Assembly (NCBI GenBank): GCA_002491065.1
Contig: DKVF01000057.1
Span: 1-23,267 of the forward strand
Source of the DNA: Peptococcaceae bacterium UBA7185
Lineage (GTDB): Bacteria; Bacillota; Peptococcia; Peptococcales; Peptococcaceae
Length of the DNA: 23,267 bases
Reading direction: 5' to 3'
Part shown: positions 1-8,657 of the stretch, in pieces
Position numbering within the stretch: position 1 is the stretch's first letter
Layout of the letters: each line of letters begins with the position of its first letter
Notes under the pieces: generated by a model
Database searches by the model: none
Told to the model about the DNA's origin: nothing
What the model saw: the letters and a program-made list of their open reading frames with translations, nothing else
Translations under genes and position numbers: made by a program

Positions 1-98
1 CTCCGTGTGACAAAAAAATAATTTTTTTAAAAATATAGTATAAATCTCTAATCTATTTTTGCGAAGAGCTATTTATGGTAGAATTGACTATCATTTTA

Positions 99-107
99 TG
101 GTACAAT
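99..107 (+). promoter_or_regulatory. Possible extended -10 promoter element
   Basis: TGGTACAAT (TGn followed by TACAAT) lies about 60 bases upstream of the kinase-like gene. An extended -10 element can work without a good -35. A TTGACT hexamer nearby is only 12 bases away, too close to be its -35 partner. This is a suggestion from motif only. Confidence 0.3.
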
Positions 108-168
108 TTTTGTTAAGTAAAGTGAAAATTCATCCAGATTCATAACGAAAGGATCACATGCTATAAAT

Positions 169-687
169 ATGATTATTTTGATAACAGGTGCTTCTCATAC
201 AGGCAAGACAATGCTTGCCCAAAAACTGCTTGAAAAATATAAGTATCCATATTTATCAATAGACCATTTAAAAATGGGATTAATTCGAAGCAGAAATACA
301 GAACTCACTCCCACAAGTGAGGATGCTGAACTCACCAACTACTTATGGCCCATCATCTGTGAAATGATCAAAACAGCTATAGAGAATAAGCAAAACCTTA
401 TTGTTGAAGGATACTATATTCCCTTCGACTGGGAGCAATATTTCACAAAAGAATATCTTAATAATATCAAATACTATTGTCTTGTAATGACTGAAAATTA
501 TATTAAGAATCACTTTATTGACATAAAGAAATATGCCAATGTAATTGAGCAACGTCTAGATGATGCGTATTGCACTTTAGAAAATGTGTTGGAGGATAAT
601 GCACACATTTTGAAAATGGCTCAGCAATATAATTTTCATTATATACTTATTGATGATAAATATGAAATAGATACTACGTTATATTAA
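169..687 (+). CDS. P-loop kinase-like / AAA-type NTPase, small
   Basis: A 172-residue protein with an N-terminal Walker A loop GASHTGKT (residues 7-14) right after the first hydrophobic strand. It also has an SIDHLKMG segment (30-37) placed like a substrate-binding loop, and NLIVEG (76-81) placed like a Walker B strand. This order and size fit small nucleotide or small-molecule kinases of the adenylate kinase / zeta-toxin-like P-loop group; the substrate cannot be read from the sequence. The start is the first in-frame ATG. The only purine-rich site, GAAAGGA at 147-153, is 15 bases upstream, which is long, and an ATG nearer to it (158) reaches a stop after one further codon. The gene and its flanks are clearly richer in A+T than the rest of the window, suggesting acquired DNA. 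It is not visibly co-transcribed with a partner. Confidence 0.6.
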   Translation: MIILITGASHTGKTMLAQKLLEKYKYPYLSIDHLKMGLIRSRNTELTPTSEDAELTNYLWPIICEMIKTAIENKQNLIVEGYYIPFDWEQYFTKEYLNNIKYYCLVMTENYIKNHFIDIKKYANVIEQRLDDAYCTLENVLEDNAHILKMAQQYNFHYILIDDKYEIDTTLY

Positions 688-785
688 ATATTCTTGATTC
701 AATTGAAAATGTTCTAATTGTACGGTTCAAATAAGGATATGATGCTTGATTTCATGGATGAAGTGGAGCCAAGGAGGGTTATACT

Positions 786-2314
786 ATGGAAATTTTAAAG
801 CAATGCCAAATCTGGCATGAAAGCAACGAATACCAGCAGATCATTGATACGCTGGAAGCGCTCCCTGCTGAGGAACGCACGCCGGAAATAGACAGTGAGC
901 TGGCACGCGCATATAACAATCAGGCTGATCCCACCAAGCCTGAAGGCATAAATATGCTCAAACGGGCTGTCGCTTTGCTTGCCCTCCACGAAGAATACTT
1001 CCAGGGAGACCATTTTGGAACTTCCGCATGGGATACGCCTATTATTATCTGAACCGGGAAAGTGTTGCCTTGCGCTATTTTGAAAAGGCACTGGAAGCCC
1101 GCCCCGGAGATGAGGACAGCCAGTGGTTTATTGATGCTTGCAGAAAACAGCTTGCTCTGCCTCATTTTGAAAAAAATTTCCGGCAGCGCACAGAAGAAGC
1201 CTGGGCAGCCTTTGAAAAAATTGAAGCCGAAATACGCGCTTTCATGTATATGGATACAAACCATGAGCGGGGCGATGAACTCATTGCGAAATGCAGTGCT
1301 GTCCTGGAGATTGCTTTTGAAGATATCGCCTTTGAAATTGGTTTTAATGGTGAAAAATATGAGCTCATCCTTTCGCCCGAAGGACTCCGCGCCAATCTTT
1401 TCCCTTTGGTCTACTTCCAGCAGCACGCTCCTTCCTCAGTGTTGGAGCATTGGAATATCTGGGTGGGCCGTCTGTCCAGCTGCGATTTTACGCTGCACGC
1501 CGATGGCTGGGATATCTCCGGTGAGGATGTACAAGTCTGGACAGAGCCTCGAGGAGGGGACCAAATTGCTCTAACATTATACTGTGAAAAGCTGCTGCCC
1601 TTACTGCAGGAAAATGAGAGAAAGGCATGGTGGATGCTCTCTCTTTTAACAGATCAAGTCCTGGGAGATATTGCTTCCATCGCTCTGATTTATGATTTTG
1701 ATATTGTGCATGAGCCAAAGAGCCAGCCTTCTATCCTGTTATCACAGTTGCCTAAAGCAATAACAGACATGGGACTTTCTTTAATAAGTGATGCTGCCGC
1801 TTATCTGGAACATAGCTATGTTGCCTACGAATTGGATCCGGTAGAAGATCCTGAAGCTGACTGGAGATTAGATAGCTATACAGGCAGTACCCGCCTGCCT
1901 GCTCTCATCAATGAATACGCCAGAAGTGAGAACGAAACGATGGACAGGTATCACGCAAACGGTGTGGTTGCCGGATTCCTGTGTTATCCTATCAGGGAAT
2001 TTAGCGGAGAGGAACGGGCAAAACAGATATTAGATTTCAGAGACAATCTGCAGGCGGCCATTGAAAAAGCTGCCGGAGCAGATGCAGTGACCTTTTTAGG
2101 CGGTGCATCCGGCCTCTACAGTGGGTATTTGGATTTCATCGCTTGGGATCTGCCTCCTGTTTTGGACGCAGCAAAAGCGTTCTTTGCGGAAAGCGGTCTG
2201 TCATGGGCAGGTTTTCGGGTATTTCGTCGCTCTGTCGGCGCAGTGCGCTTATGGGAACAGGAACCTGTGCCGAAAATAGATCCGGAAACCAGCCCAATTG
2301 CGGGCAGAGATTAA
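786..2314 (+). pseudogene. TPR-containing protein gene split by a -1 frameshift
   Basis: Two overlapping reading frames make one gene of about 509 residues. The first (786-1052, 88 aa) starts at an ATG behind a strong AAGGAGG site at 771-777. The second frame runs to a stop at 2314. At the T4 run 1013-1016 one base appears to be missing: frame one reads EEYFQGDH and then falls into an unrelated tail, while frame two resumes as WNFRMGYAYYYLNRES and EARPGDED, a textbook TPR helix pair. The second frame has its first ATG (1028) in the middle of that TPR helix with no ribosome site, so it is not a real start. The long C-terminal part (to 2314) is acidic, soluble and has no signal peptide or membrane segment; I do not recognise a catalytic motif. 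It may be a true pseudogene, a sequencing error, or, less likely, recoding at T TTT. Similar TPR proteins of about this size occur in gut Clostridia without assigned function. Confidence 0.75.
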
Positions 2315-2372
2315 AACACATTTCACCCACCAGACGATCTGAAAATACTGACCAGACAGAACCTTTTCCGGT

Positions 2373-2564
2373 ATGATAACCCCTTTTACCTTCCGACTAT
2401 CACGCGATATTATTTGGAATGGTCGCAGCGAGAAAACAGGTGAGCTTATTCGTCTTGAGGAAAGCCATGATACGATAAAAGATTATATATTGGATACTCT
2501 ATCCGGTAATTTGTACTGCCTGTCAGACTTTTCTATGGGACAACAATGGCTATCGAGATTATAG
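2373..2564 (+). pseudogene. Short unrecognised ORF, possible gene remnant
   Basis: A 63-codon frame starting at ATG without a ribosome site. I recognise no family. It ends at 2564 just where another frame (2546-2665) opens. A one-base shift near 2548 would join them into a protein of about 97 residues, suggesting a broken small gene downstream of the TPR gene. Function unknown; it could also be noncoding. Confidence 0.25.
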
Positions 2565-2665
2565 ACAGAGGCAATGTTAATATTTCTGAAACACAATTGG
2601 ATGCAACTGTACAGCAGTATGGCTTCTGCCCAGATATGGATCAGAATGAAGCAGGAAACAAATAA
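2546..2665 (+). other. Tiny ORF, possible tail of the broken 2373 gene
   Basis: ATG at 2546 opens a 39-codon frame (beginning MAIEIIDRGNVN) that ends at TAA 2663-2665. It overlaps the end of the 2373 ORF by 19 bases in another register. No ribosome site is seen. It is most plausibly the 3' part of a frameshifted gene, or chance. Confidence 0.2.
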
Positions 2666-2754
2666 ATAACACATCATGTGTGGGAGATAACCTGACATAT
2701 AAGTATTCCAGAAACAATCAAATAAATAGAGAGTATCCTGACAAACAATAACAT

Positions 2755-2802
2755 ATGCTCCCTCTGCGTACCTTCCATTAGATAGCTGCACAAAGGGAGC
2801 AT
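2755..2802 (-). terminator. Hairpin downstream of lpd
   Basis: ATGCTCCCTCTG (2755-2766) and CAAAGGGAGCAT (2791-2802) form a 12-bp stem with one mismatch. It lies about 65 bases past the lpd stop. Read on the - strand it is followed by a T-rich but not pure T tract. On the + strand it is followed by TTTTTTA about 15 bases on, so it may end transcripts from both directions. Confidence 0.45.
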
Positions 2803-2866
2803 TGCATGTTTTAATACTTTTTTATTTTCATTGTACCTGTCATTACAACAAGCTTTTACTATTTCC

Positions 2867-4261
2867 CTATCGTCTGGAGGGCATGGTGTGAATTCCATGA
2901 CCACCGGCGGCTTCCACAGCCTCTGTGATGCCTTCGCAGAAGGTTGGATGAGGCCGCATGGTTTGGCCCAGCTGTTTGCGGGTTAATCCCAGCGACACAG
3001 CGGTAACCAATTCACTGATCAGGTCAGTGGCCCGGGCACACATCAGCTGCGCGCCTAAAATCACATCGGTTTCTTTGTCAAACACTAATTTGATAAAGCC
3101 TCTGTCCTGTTGTTCGATTATCGTCTTAGCGTTGCCGTTCATACTATATTTACCGATCACAACTTCCCTGCCGGCTTTTTTGGCATCATCGGCAGTCATG
3201 CCGACGGAAGCGATCTCCGGTGTGGTATACACACAGGAGGGCACCAGCGCAAAATTGACACTGGCTTCCTTCTGTCCGCTGATGTATTCCACCGCGGCAA
3301 TGCCCTGTGCTTCCGCTGCATGAGCCAATTGCATACGGCCAATGACGTCGCCGATTGCCGAGATGGTGGCCACGGAGGTGCGGAATTGGTCATCCACTGC
3401 GATAAAGCCCCGCTCTGTCTGTTCCACAGCAAAACCATCAGCAAAGAGTCCTGCTGTGCAGGGAAGACGGCCTACACTGAGCAGAACCACATCCGCTGCT
3501 GCCGTCTGCTCGCCCTTTTTGTCCGTAAAATGACAAACCAAACCATTCTGGTCTTGGCAGATTTCCGACACCATAGCCGAGGTAAAGACCGTCACGCCCC
3601 GTTTTTTCAAAATCATCGTCAGATTTTGGGAAATTTCCCGCTCCATAGGCGGCAAGATTCGTTCTGCTGCTTCTACAATCGTCACTTCTTTGCCCAATGA
3701 CGCATACACTGAAGCCATTTCCACCCCAATCACACCACCGCCAATAATCAATAACCGCTGACAATCCACGCCCTGTTCTGCCAACAGCGCATCGCTGGTG
3801 ACAACGCCAGGTAAATCAGCGCCCTTGATGGGTGGAACGGCAGGTACTGAACCGGCAGCCAGCAAAATATGACCAGCCGTTAGGGTTTCCTCTCCAACCT
3901 GTACTGTATTGCCATCTATGACTTTGCCCTCTGCCGCATAGACATCCACTTTGTTGGCCTTTAACAACTGTGCGATGCCATCTCGCAGCTGATGAACCAC
4001 ATCGTTTTTGCGCTGATGGATTTTGGCAAAATCATAGCTGCGCTGGCCCAATTCCAGACCCAGCGTTTCCCATTCTCCGGCCTCTCTATATAAATTGGCA
4101 GTGTGCATCAACGTCTTGGTAGGAATACATCCCCGGTTCAGGCATGTACCGCCCAATTCTCCTTTTTCTACCAGTGCTGTTTTCATCCCCAGCTGACTGG
4201 CCCGAATAGCTGCCACATATCCGCCGGGGCCTCCGCCGATTATGATCAGATCATACTGCAT
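2867..4261 (-). CDS. lpdA: Dihydrolipoyl dehydrogenase (L protein / E3 of glycine cleavage)
   Basis: FAD- and NAD-dependent enzyme that reoxidises dihydrolipoyl groups on GcvH. It is 464 residues, normal for an E3 without an N-terminal lipoyl domain. Visible: FAD-binding GGGPGGYVAA near the N-terminus, the redox pair C40/C45 in GGTCLNRGCIPTKT, a second dinucleotide motif IGGGVIGVEMAS, the FAD motif AIGDV, and a C-terminal His-Glu pair H438/E443 in HPTFCEG (many E3s have Ser where this has Cys442). I chose the ATG at 4261 because GAGGAG sits 9 bases before it. A GTG nine codons upstream (4288) would place that site inside the gene and has none of its own. It is last in the gcv cluster, 116 bases after lplA, with a likely terminator between, so expression may be partly uncoupled. 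It could also serve another 2-oxoacid dehydrogenase, but none is in the window. Confidence 0.95.
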   Translation of the reverse strand: MQYDLIIIGGGPGGYVAAIRASQLGMKTALVEKGELGGTCLNRGCIPTKTLMHTANLYREAGEWETLGLELGQRSYDFAKIHQRKNDVVHQLRDGIAQLLKANKVDVYAAEGKVIDGNTVQVGEETLTAGHILLAAGSVPAVPPIKGADLPGVVTSDALLAEQGVDCQRLLIIGGGVIGVEMASVYASLGKEVTIVEAAERILPPMEREISQNLTMILKKRGVTVFTSAMVSEICQDQNGLVCHFTDKKGEQTAAADVVLLSVGRLPCTAGLFADGFAVEQTERGFIAVDDQFRTSVATISAIGDVIGRMQLAHAAEAQGIAAVEYISGQKEASVNFALVPSCVYTTPEIASVGMTADDAKKAGREVVIGKYSMNGNAKTIIEQQDRGFIKLVFDKETDVILGAQLMCARATDLISELVTAVSLGLTRKQLGQTMRPHPTFCEGITEAVEAAGGHGIHTMPSRR

Positions 4262-4302
4262 TTTCCCAACTCCTCTCTTATCATCCACACATTCATCTTA
4301 GC

Positions 4303-4348
4303 AAAAAGCCGCCAAAATCAGCGCAAACGCCATTCCAGCGGCCTTTTT
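4303..4348 (-). terminator. Terminator-like hairpin after lplA
   Basis: On the - strand AAAAAGGCCGC pairs with GCGGCTTTTT (one bulged base) across a loop of about 24 bases and ends in T5. It lies 30 bases past the lplA stop and just before lpd, so it may end or reduce gcv transcription before lpd. Confidence 0.5.
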
Positions 4349-4377
4349 CATTTATTTCTTTTCTTATGCACAGAATT

Positions 4378-5361
4378 TTACATATTCTGCTCCAACAGAT
4401 ATTGACACACATCTGCAATTTCCTGACGCGGTTCCATCTGTCCCATCCGCTGGGCCATGGCTTTGCTGCTAAAGGCACAATCTGCAAGCTGTGCTGCCAT
4501 TTTTTCAATCAGCTTGGCATCCATGGCATCTGAATAAATCACTGCCTGCTGAATCTTCCCATAGTTGACCTGACACTGCAGCTGAAAATTGCCCCACGGA
4601 AAACGGTGCTCCGTTTCCCAAGTAAAAGGGATTCGTTGACCAAAACGCCATGCATCGGAACGGAACTCTTCTTCGTAAGCAGCAATTTTCTTCTCATCCA
4701 ACCACTGCTCTGGATAGGGCTGTGCCAGATGGCCATAAATTGCCAGCATCCCATCAATCAAAGCCTGCTCCAGCTTTTCCTTTGTGAGCTCTGGACGGAG
4801 CTCCTTCAGGTTGATCACCCGCGACTGCACCGAAGCCACCCCTTTGCTGGCCAGCTTCGCCGCAGAAACTTGTAGATATTTGCCCAGCATTTCACGGTCC
4901 ACATCGATCATCAATGTGCCATGATGATAGCAATGCCCGCCCGATTCATAAAAGGCATTGCCAGAAAACTTCCGACCATTTGCAGTCAAATCATTACGGC
5001 CGCTTTTTTGTGCTTCAATGCCCAGCTGCCGCAAGGCATACAAAATCACATCCAATTGACGGGGCACATGATAGTCCTCTTTGCCGATGAGGAACGTAAA
5101 GTTTAAGTTGCTTAAATCGTGATACACCGCACCGCCGCCGGATAACCGCCGCACCATCACACCTCCGTCCTGCTCCAGCTGCTGCAGCTTGCATTCCTGC
5201 CAACAGTTTTGGTTGCGGCCAATCACCACTGTGTGCTGATTCTGCCACAGATACAAAAGGCAACTGTGTTCCGGCACTGTTTCCAGAAAATAACGCTCCA
5301 GCGCCAGATTACGAAATGGCTCTGTTCCCTGCTGAACATAGTAATATGTCTGCTCTACCAT
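4378..5361 (-). CDS. lplA: Lipoate-protein ligase A
   Basis: Activates lipoate with ATP and attaches it to the lysine of lipoyl domains, here most likely GcvH. It is 327 residues, the length of a full LplA with the large catalytic domain and the C-terminal accessory domain. Motifs seen: RRLSGGGAVYHD (71-82), DLTANGRKFSGNAFY (124-138) with the lipoate/adenylate-contacting Lys131, and HHGTLMI (146-152). Start ATG is preceded by AGGGGG. It follows gcvPB after 68 bases and is clearly part of the gcv cluster. No lipA or lipB is in the window, so the context suggests scavenging of lipoate. Some relatives act as octanoyl transferases, but the accessory domain argues for ligase. Confidence 0.93.
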   Translation of the reverse strand: MVEQTYYYVQQGTEPFRNLALERYFLETVPEHSCLLYLWQNQHTVVIGRNQNCWQECKLQQLEQDGGVMVRRLSGGGAVYHDLSNLNFTFLIGKEDYHVPRQLDVILYALRQLGIEAQKSGRNDLTANGRKFSGNAFYESGGHCYHHGTLMIDVDREMLGKYLQVSAAKLASKGVASVQSRVINLKELRPELTKEKLEQALIDGMLAIYGHLAQPYPEQWLDEKKIAAYEEEFRSDAWRFGQRIPFTWETEHRFPWGNFQLQCQVNYGKIQQAVIYSDAMDAKLIEKMAAQLADCAFSSKAMAQRMGQMEPRQEIADVCQYLLEQNM

Positions 5362-5429
5362 GCTTCCCCCTCTATCCCGTTAAGTTATAGATCGTACCGC
5401 TCCCACTCTGTTTGTTTTGTCTGCGTCCT

Positions 5430-6842
5430 TTAGACCTGTTTCCATTGATAGCGCAGAACTGGCTGCCGTGCCGCCAGCACTTCGTCTGGCCGTTTTATCT
5501 GTGCATGATGGGGCGCATCATGCATCTGTGCTCCATCCTCATGGGCCATTTGATACAGTTCGCGCATTACCTCTGCTGCTTCGTCCAATGTTTCCCGTGA
5601 TTCCGTCTCGGTAGGTTCAAACATCAGGGCCTCGTGAACAATCAACGGAAAATACATGGTTGGCGGATGAATGCCATGATCAATCAATGACTTGGCAACA
5701 TCCAACGCTGACACGCCGGTTTCTTTTTTCAGTTCTTCCAAGCTGAGCACAAATTCATGCATACAGGTCTTGCCGTAAGGCACCGGATAGAGGTCTTTCA
5801 GCTTCGCCATCATGTAATTGGCATTGAGTACAGCTCCTTCACAGGCGCTGCGAATTCCTTCGGCACCCAGCGTCAGCATATAGGTCAATGCTTTCACAAC
5901 TACCAAGAAATTGCCGTGGAAGGCTTTTAACTGCAGCTTTTCCTTCTGGCTATTCTGAATGGCACAGCCGGGCAGATAGGGCTGCAAAATGGACTTGCAG
6001 GCTACCGGACCGCTGCCCGGACCGCCGCCACCATGAGGTGTGGCAAAGGTCTTATGCAGATTGAGATGTACCACATCAAAACCCATATCGCCAGGACGCA
6101 CCACACCCATAATGGCATTGAAATTAGCGCCGTCGTAGTAATTCAAGCCGCCAGCCTGATGAATGATATCGGTAATCTCTAAAATATTGCTGTCAAAAAT
6201 CCCTACCGTGTTGGGATTGGTCAGCATCAGCCCTGCTGTGTCCTCCCCTACACTGGCCCGCAATGCGTTCAAATCTACACATCCGTCAGGACCGGATGGA
6301 ATTGTCACCACAGTAAAGCCTGCCATACTGGCGCTGGCCGGATTGGTGCCATGGGCGGCGTCGGGAATGATAATTTTGTTCCGCTTTATGTCGCCTCTTG
6401 CTTCATGATAGGACTTAATCAGCAAAAGACCGGTAAATTCTCCATGGGCACCGGCTGCCGGCTGAAAGGTGATCGCATCCATACCGGTCGCTTCGCACAA
6501 ATACGCTTTAGCTGTATCCAGCACCTGCTTACAGCCAGTCACCGTATTTTCCGGCTGCAACGGATGAATATTGGTAAACCCGGGCAGCGCTGCCATTTCC
6601 TCATCAATTCTCGGATTATACTTCATCGTACAAGAGCCCAGTGGATAAAACCCGTCATTCACACCATGTGCCCGTTTGGCTAACGCACTATAATGACGAC
6701 TGATTTCTGTTTCTGACAATTGAGGCAGACGTAACGGCTGCTCCCGTTTTAATTCTTCCGGCAGCTGCACCTCTGGCACATCACAGGCCGGCAACAAGTC
6801 ACAGCCCCGTCCTGCATGACTTTTTTCAAAAATCAGTTGCAT
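5430..6842 (-). CDS. gcvPB: Glycine dehydrogenase (decarboxylating) subunit 2
   Basis: PLP-binding subunit of the P protein. With GcvPA it decarboxylates glycine and passes the aminomethyl group to lipoyl-GcvH. It is 470 residues, the usual length. Motifs: GFYPLGSCTMKYNP near residue 65, FQPAAGAHGE, DAAHGTNPAS, and the PLP lysine at about K264 in LNLHKTFATPHGGGGPG. I chose the ATG at 6842 because GAGGAGG lies 10 bases upstream; a GTG three codons earlier (6851) sits directly on that site. The gene overlaps the end of gcvPA by 10 bases, consistent with translational coupling. Confidence 0.96.
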   Translation of the reverse strand: MQLIFEKSHAGRGCDLLPACDVPEVQLPEELKREQPLRLPQLSETEISRHYSALAKRAHGVNDGFYPLGSCTMKYNPRIDEEMAALPGFTNIHPLQPENTVTGCKQVLDTAKAYLCEATGMDAITFQPAAGAHGEFTGLLLIKSYHEARGDIKRNKIIIPDAAHGTNPASASMAGFTVVTIPSGPDGCVDLNALRASVGEDTAGLMLTNPNTVGIFDSNILEITDIIHQAGGLNYYDGANFNAIMGVVRPGDMGFDVVHLNLHKTFATPHGGGGPGSGPVACKSILQPYLPGCAIQNSQKEKLQLKAFHGNFLVVVKALTYMLTLGAEGIRSACEGAVLNANYMMAKLKDLYPVPYGKTCMHEFVLSLEELKKETGVSALDVAKSLIDHGIHPPTMYFPLIVHEALMFEPTETESRETLDEAAEVMRELYQMAHEDGAQMHDAPHHAQIKRPDEVLAARQPVLRYQWKQV

Positions 6843-8158
6843 GATGCACACACCTCCTCAATGATTGCAGCCGCCTTGTCCAGCTGTTCTTTGCTGACCA
6901 CTTCAGTCACACACCAAAGGATTCCGTCTTTCACTGGCAAACCGCCTAAAATATTTTCTGCCTCCAATGCATTCAGTACTGATTGCGCCGATACTGGCAA
7001 TTCCGTCACAAATTCATGGAACCAGCTGCCCTGATTCAGTACGTTTACACCAGCAATCGCTGCCAGCTTCTGCGCAAAATAATGGGCTTTGGACATGGAC
7101 TGTCCTGCTGCCTGCCGCATTCCTTCCGGCCCCATGGTGCCCATATATACCGCTGCGGTCAGCGCACAAAGCGCCTGATTGGAGCATACATTGCTGGAAG
7201 CTTTTTCTCTGCGAATATGCTGCTCTCTGGCCTGCAACGTCAGCACATAGGCACGGTTGCCGTCGGCATCCTTTGTTTCTCCCACAATGCGGCCAGGAAG
7301 TTTACGAGTCATAGCGGAGGTAGCAGCCATAAAACCCAGATAAGGGCCACCGTAAGCCAAAGGCATACCCAGAGGCTGCCCTTCCCCTACTGCCACATCT
7401 GCGCCGCAGGCAGCCGGTGTTTTCATCACAGCCAAAGCCATAGGATTACAGCCCATAATATATTTAACACCTGCCTGATGTACCGTCTCACCCAATGCAG
7501 TGCAGTCTTCAAAGTTACCATAGAAGTTTGGCTGCTGCACATAGAAACAACATACATCGGCAGTCAGAGCCTGTTCTAAAGCATCTCTATCTGTACGGCC
7601 GTCTTTTTCCGGCACAATGCGCAGCTCATAACCTGCGCCATAGCAATAAGTACGCATGGTAGCCAGCACATCGGGATGAGTGGTAGCCGATACCAATGCC
7701 ACCGTCCGTTTGCGGTCTCTGCACATGGCAATCGCCTCTGCTGCAGCTGAAGCGCCATCATATACGCTGGCATTGGAGGTATCCATACCGGTCAAATCGC
7801 AAATCATCGTCTGGTATTCAAAAATAGACTGCAGAATTCCCTGGCTCATTTCAGCCTGATAAGGCGTATAGGCTGTCACAAACTCTTCCTTGGCAGTAAT
7901 ATATTTTACAATAGATGGAATATAATGCTGATACGCGCCCGCACCGCGCAAAATAGTGCCAAATACTTTATTCTCTTGGCTCATGGTTTCCATCATCTGC
8001 CGTACTTCCAGTTCCGATTTTCCTGCGGGAATATGCAAAGGTTCTTTCAACAGAACAGAATCAGGAACGTTTTCATAAAAGGCTGCCAACGAGTCAACAC
8101 CGATGGCTGCCAGCATCTCCCGCTGTTCCTCTTTGGTGGAAGGTATATACTGTCCCAT
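6833..8158 (-). CDS. gcvPA: Glycine dehydrogenase (decarboxylating) subunit 1
   Basis: N-terminal half of the split glycine decarboxylase, 441 residues, as expected for the two-subunit form found in Bacillota, archaea and others. Visible conserved stretches include FLG-type N-terminal helices, RGAGAYQHYIPSIV, TAYTPYQAEMSQGILQ, and YDGASAAAEA. It forms the alpha2beta2 P protein with GcvPB. The start ATG is two bases after the gcvH stop, with AAGGAGA inside the gcvH end, so the two genes are translationally coupled. Confidence 0.96.
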   Translation of the reverse strand: MGQYIPSTKEEQREMLAAIGVDSLAAFYENVPDSVLLKEPLHIPAGKSELEVRQMMETMSQENKVFGTILRGAGAYQHYIPSIVKYITAKEEFVTAYTPYQAEMSQGILQSIFEYQTMICDLTGMDTSNASVYDGASAAAEAIAMCRDRKRTVALVSATTHPDVLATMRTYCYGAGYELRIVPEKDGRTDRDALEQALTADVCCFYVQQPNFYGNFEDCTALGETVHQAGVKYIMGCNPMALAVMKTPAACGADVAVGEGQPLGMPLAYGGPYLGFMAATSAMTRKLPGRIVGETKDADGNRAYVLTLQAREQHIRREKASSNVCSNQALCALTAAVYMGTMGPEGMRQAAGQSMSKAHYFAQKLAAIAGVNVLNQGSWFHEFVTELPVSAQSVLNALEAENILGGLPVKDGILWCVTEVVSKEQLDKAAAIIEEVCASCN

Positions 8159-8160
8159 AC

Positions 8161-8541
8161 TTATTCTCCTTGTGCCAAAAAGGCTTCATATTCCACAGCG
8201 CTCAGCAGTTCTTCACTGTCGCTCACATTTTCCACCTTTATCAGCCATGCATCATATGGAGTTTCGTTAATCATCTGAGGCGCATCCAACAGTTCTTCAT
8301 TGATTTCTGCTACTTCGCCGCTTACTGGACTGAACACATCGGATACCGCTTTCACCGATTCCACATCGCCAAAAGCTTCACCGGCTGTTACGCCATCACC
8401 TGCCAATGGCAGATTTACAAATACCAGATCGCCCAACTCCTGCTGCGCATAATCTGTTAGCCCTACTGTTACAGTTCCGTCACCGTTTTCTTTTACCCAT
8501 TCGTGAGATTTGGTGTATTTCAATCCTTCTAAAATTGTCAT
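8161..8541 (-). CDS. gcvH: Glycine cleavage system H protein
   Basis: Lipoyl carrier that shuttles the aminomethyl group between P, T and L proteins. It is 126 residues and has the lipoyl lysine K64 in GDVESVKAVSDV, with the usual HEWV near the N-terminus and a conserved SPVSGEV stretch after the lysine. The ATG at 8541 is chosen because TAGGAGG lies 9 bases before it; an ATG three codons earlier overlaps this ribosome site. It sits between gcvT and gcvPA. LplA encoded downstream is the likely modifying enzyme. Confidence 0.96.
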   Translation of the reverse strand: MTILEGLKYTKSHEWVKENGDGTVTVGLTDYAQQELGDLVFVNLPLAGDGVTAGEAFGDVESVKAVSDVFSPVSGEVAEINEELLDAPQMINETPYDAWLIKVENVSDSEELLSAVEYEAFLAQGE

Positions 8542-8657
8542 TGTAAACATCCTCCTAAAAATTTTTTCGTTTTTATTTTCTTCTATTTACCACTTTCTAT
8601 GTGTATTCTGTTTTTGGCTGCGCTACTTTTCCGCAACATATCGTGATTCGTTCCCGT

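Larger units (their letters stand above)
2315..2866. other. Gene-poor stretch with short ORF remnants
   Basis: This 550-base stretch lies between the end of the TPR gene and the convergent lpd gene. It holds only short open frames in three registers: continuation of the TPR frame past its stop as far as about 2443, a 63-codon frame at 2373-2564, and a 39-codon frame at 2546-2665. None has a convincing ribosome site. A 13-base palindrome, ACACATcATGTGT, is at 2669-2681, and a longer hairpin is at 2755-2802. The overall look is that of a decayed gene or genes. Confidence 0.5.

Noticed and set aside
83..107. TTGACT (from 85) with TACAAT as a promoter pair
   Set aside because: Spacing is only 12 bases, far from the usual 16-18. 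I kept only the extended -10 element at low confidence.
158..166. ATG CTA TAA leader peptide before the kinase-like gene
   Set aside because: Two codons and a stop. The ATG sits well placed after GAAAGGA, but nothing else supports a functional leader.
795..1426. - strand ORFs opposite the TPR gene
   Set aside because: Shadows of the coding frame on the other strand; no start signals or known protein features.
2483..2904. Two - strand ORFs (2483-2791, 2674-2904) before lpd
   Set aside because: No ribosome sites, no recognisable motifs, they overlap the hairpin at 2755-2802, and the second overlaps lpd. Likely chance frames.
3110..3700. 196-codon + strand ORF opposite lpd
   Set aside because: Antisense to a clear lpd gene, no ribosome site or motif; its Cys/His-rich composition reflects the complementary codons.
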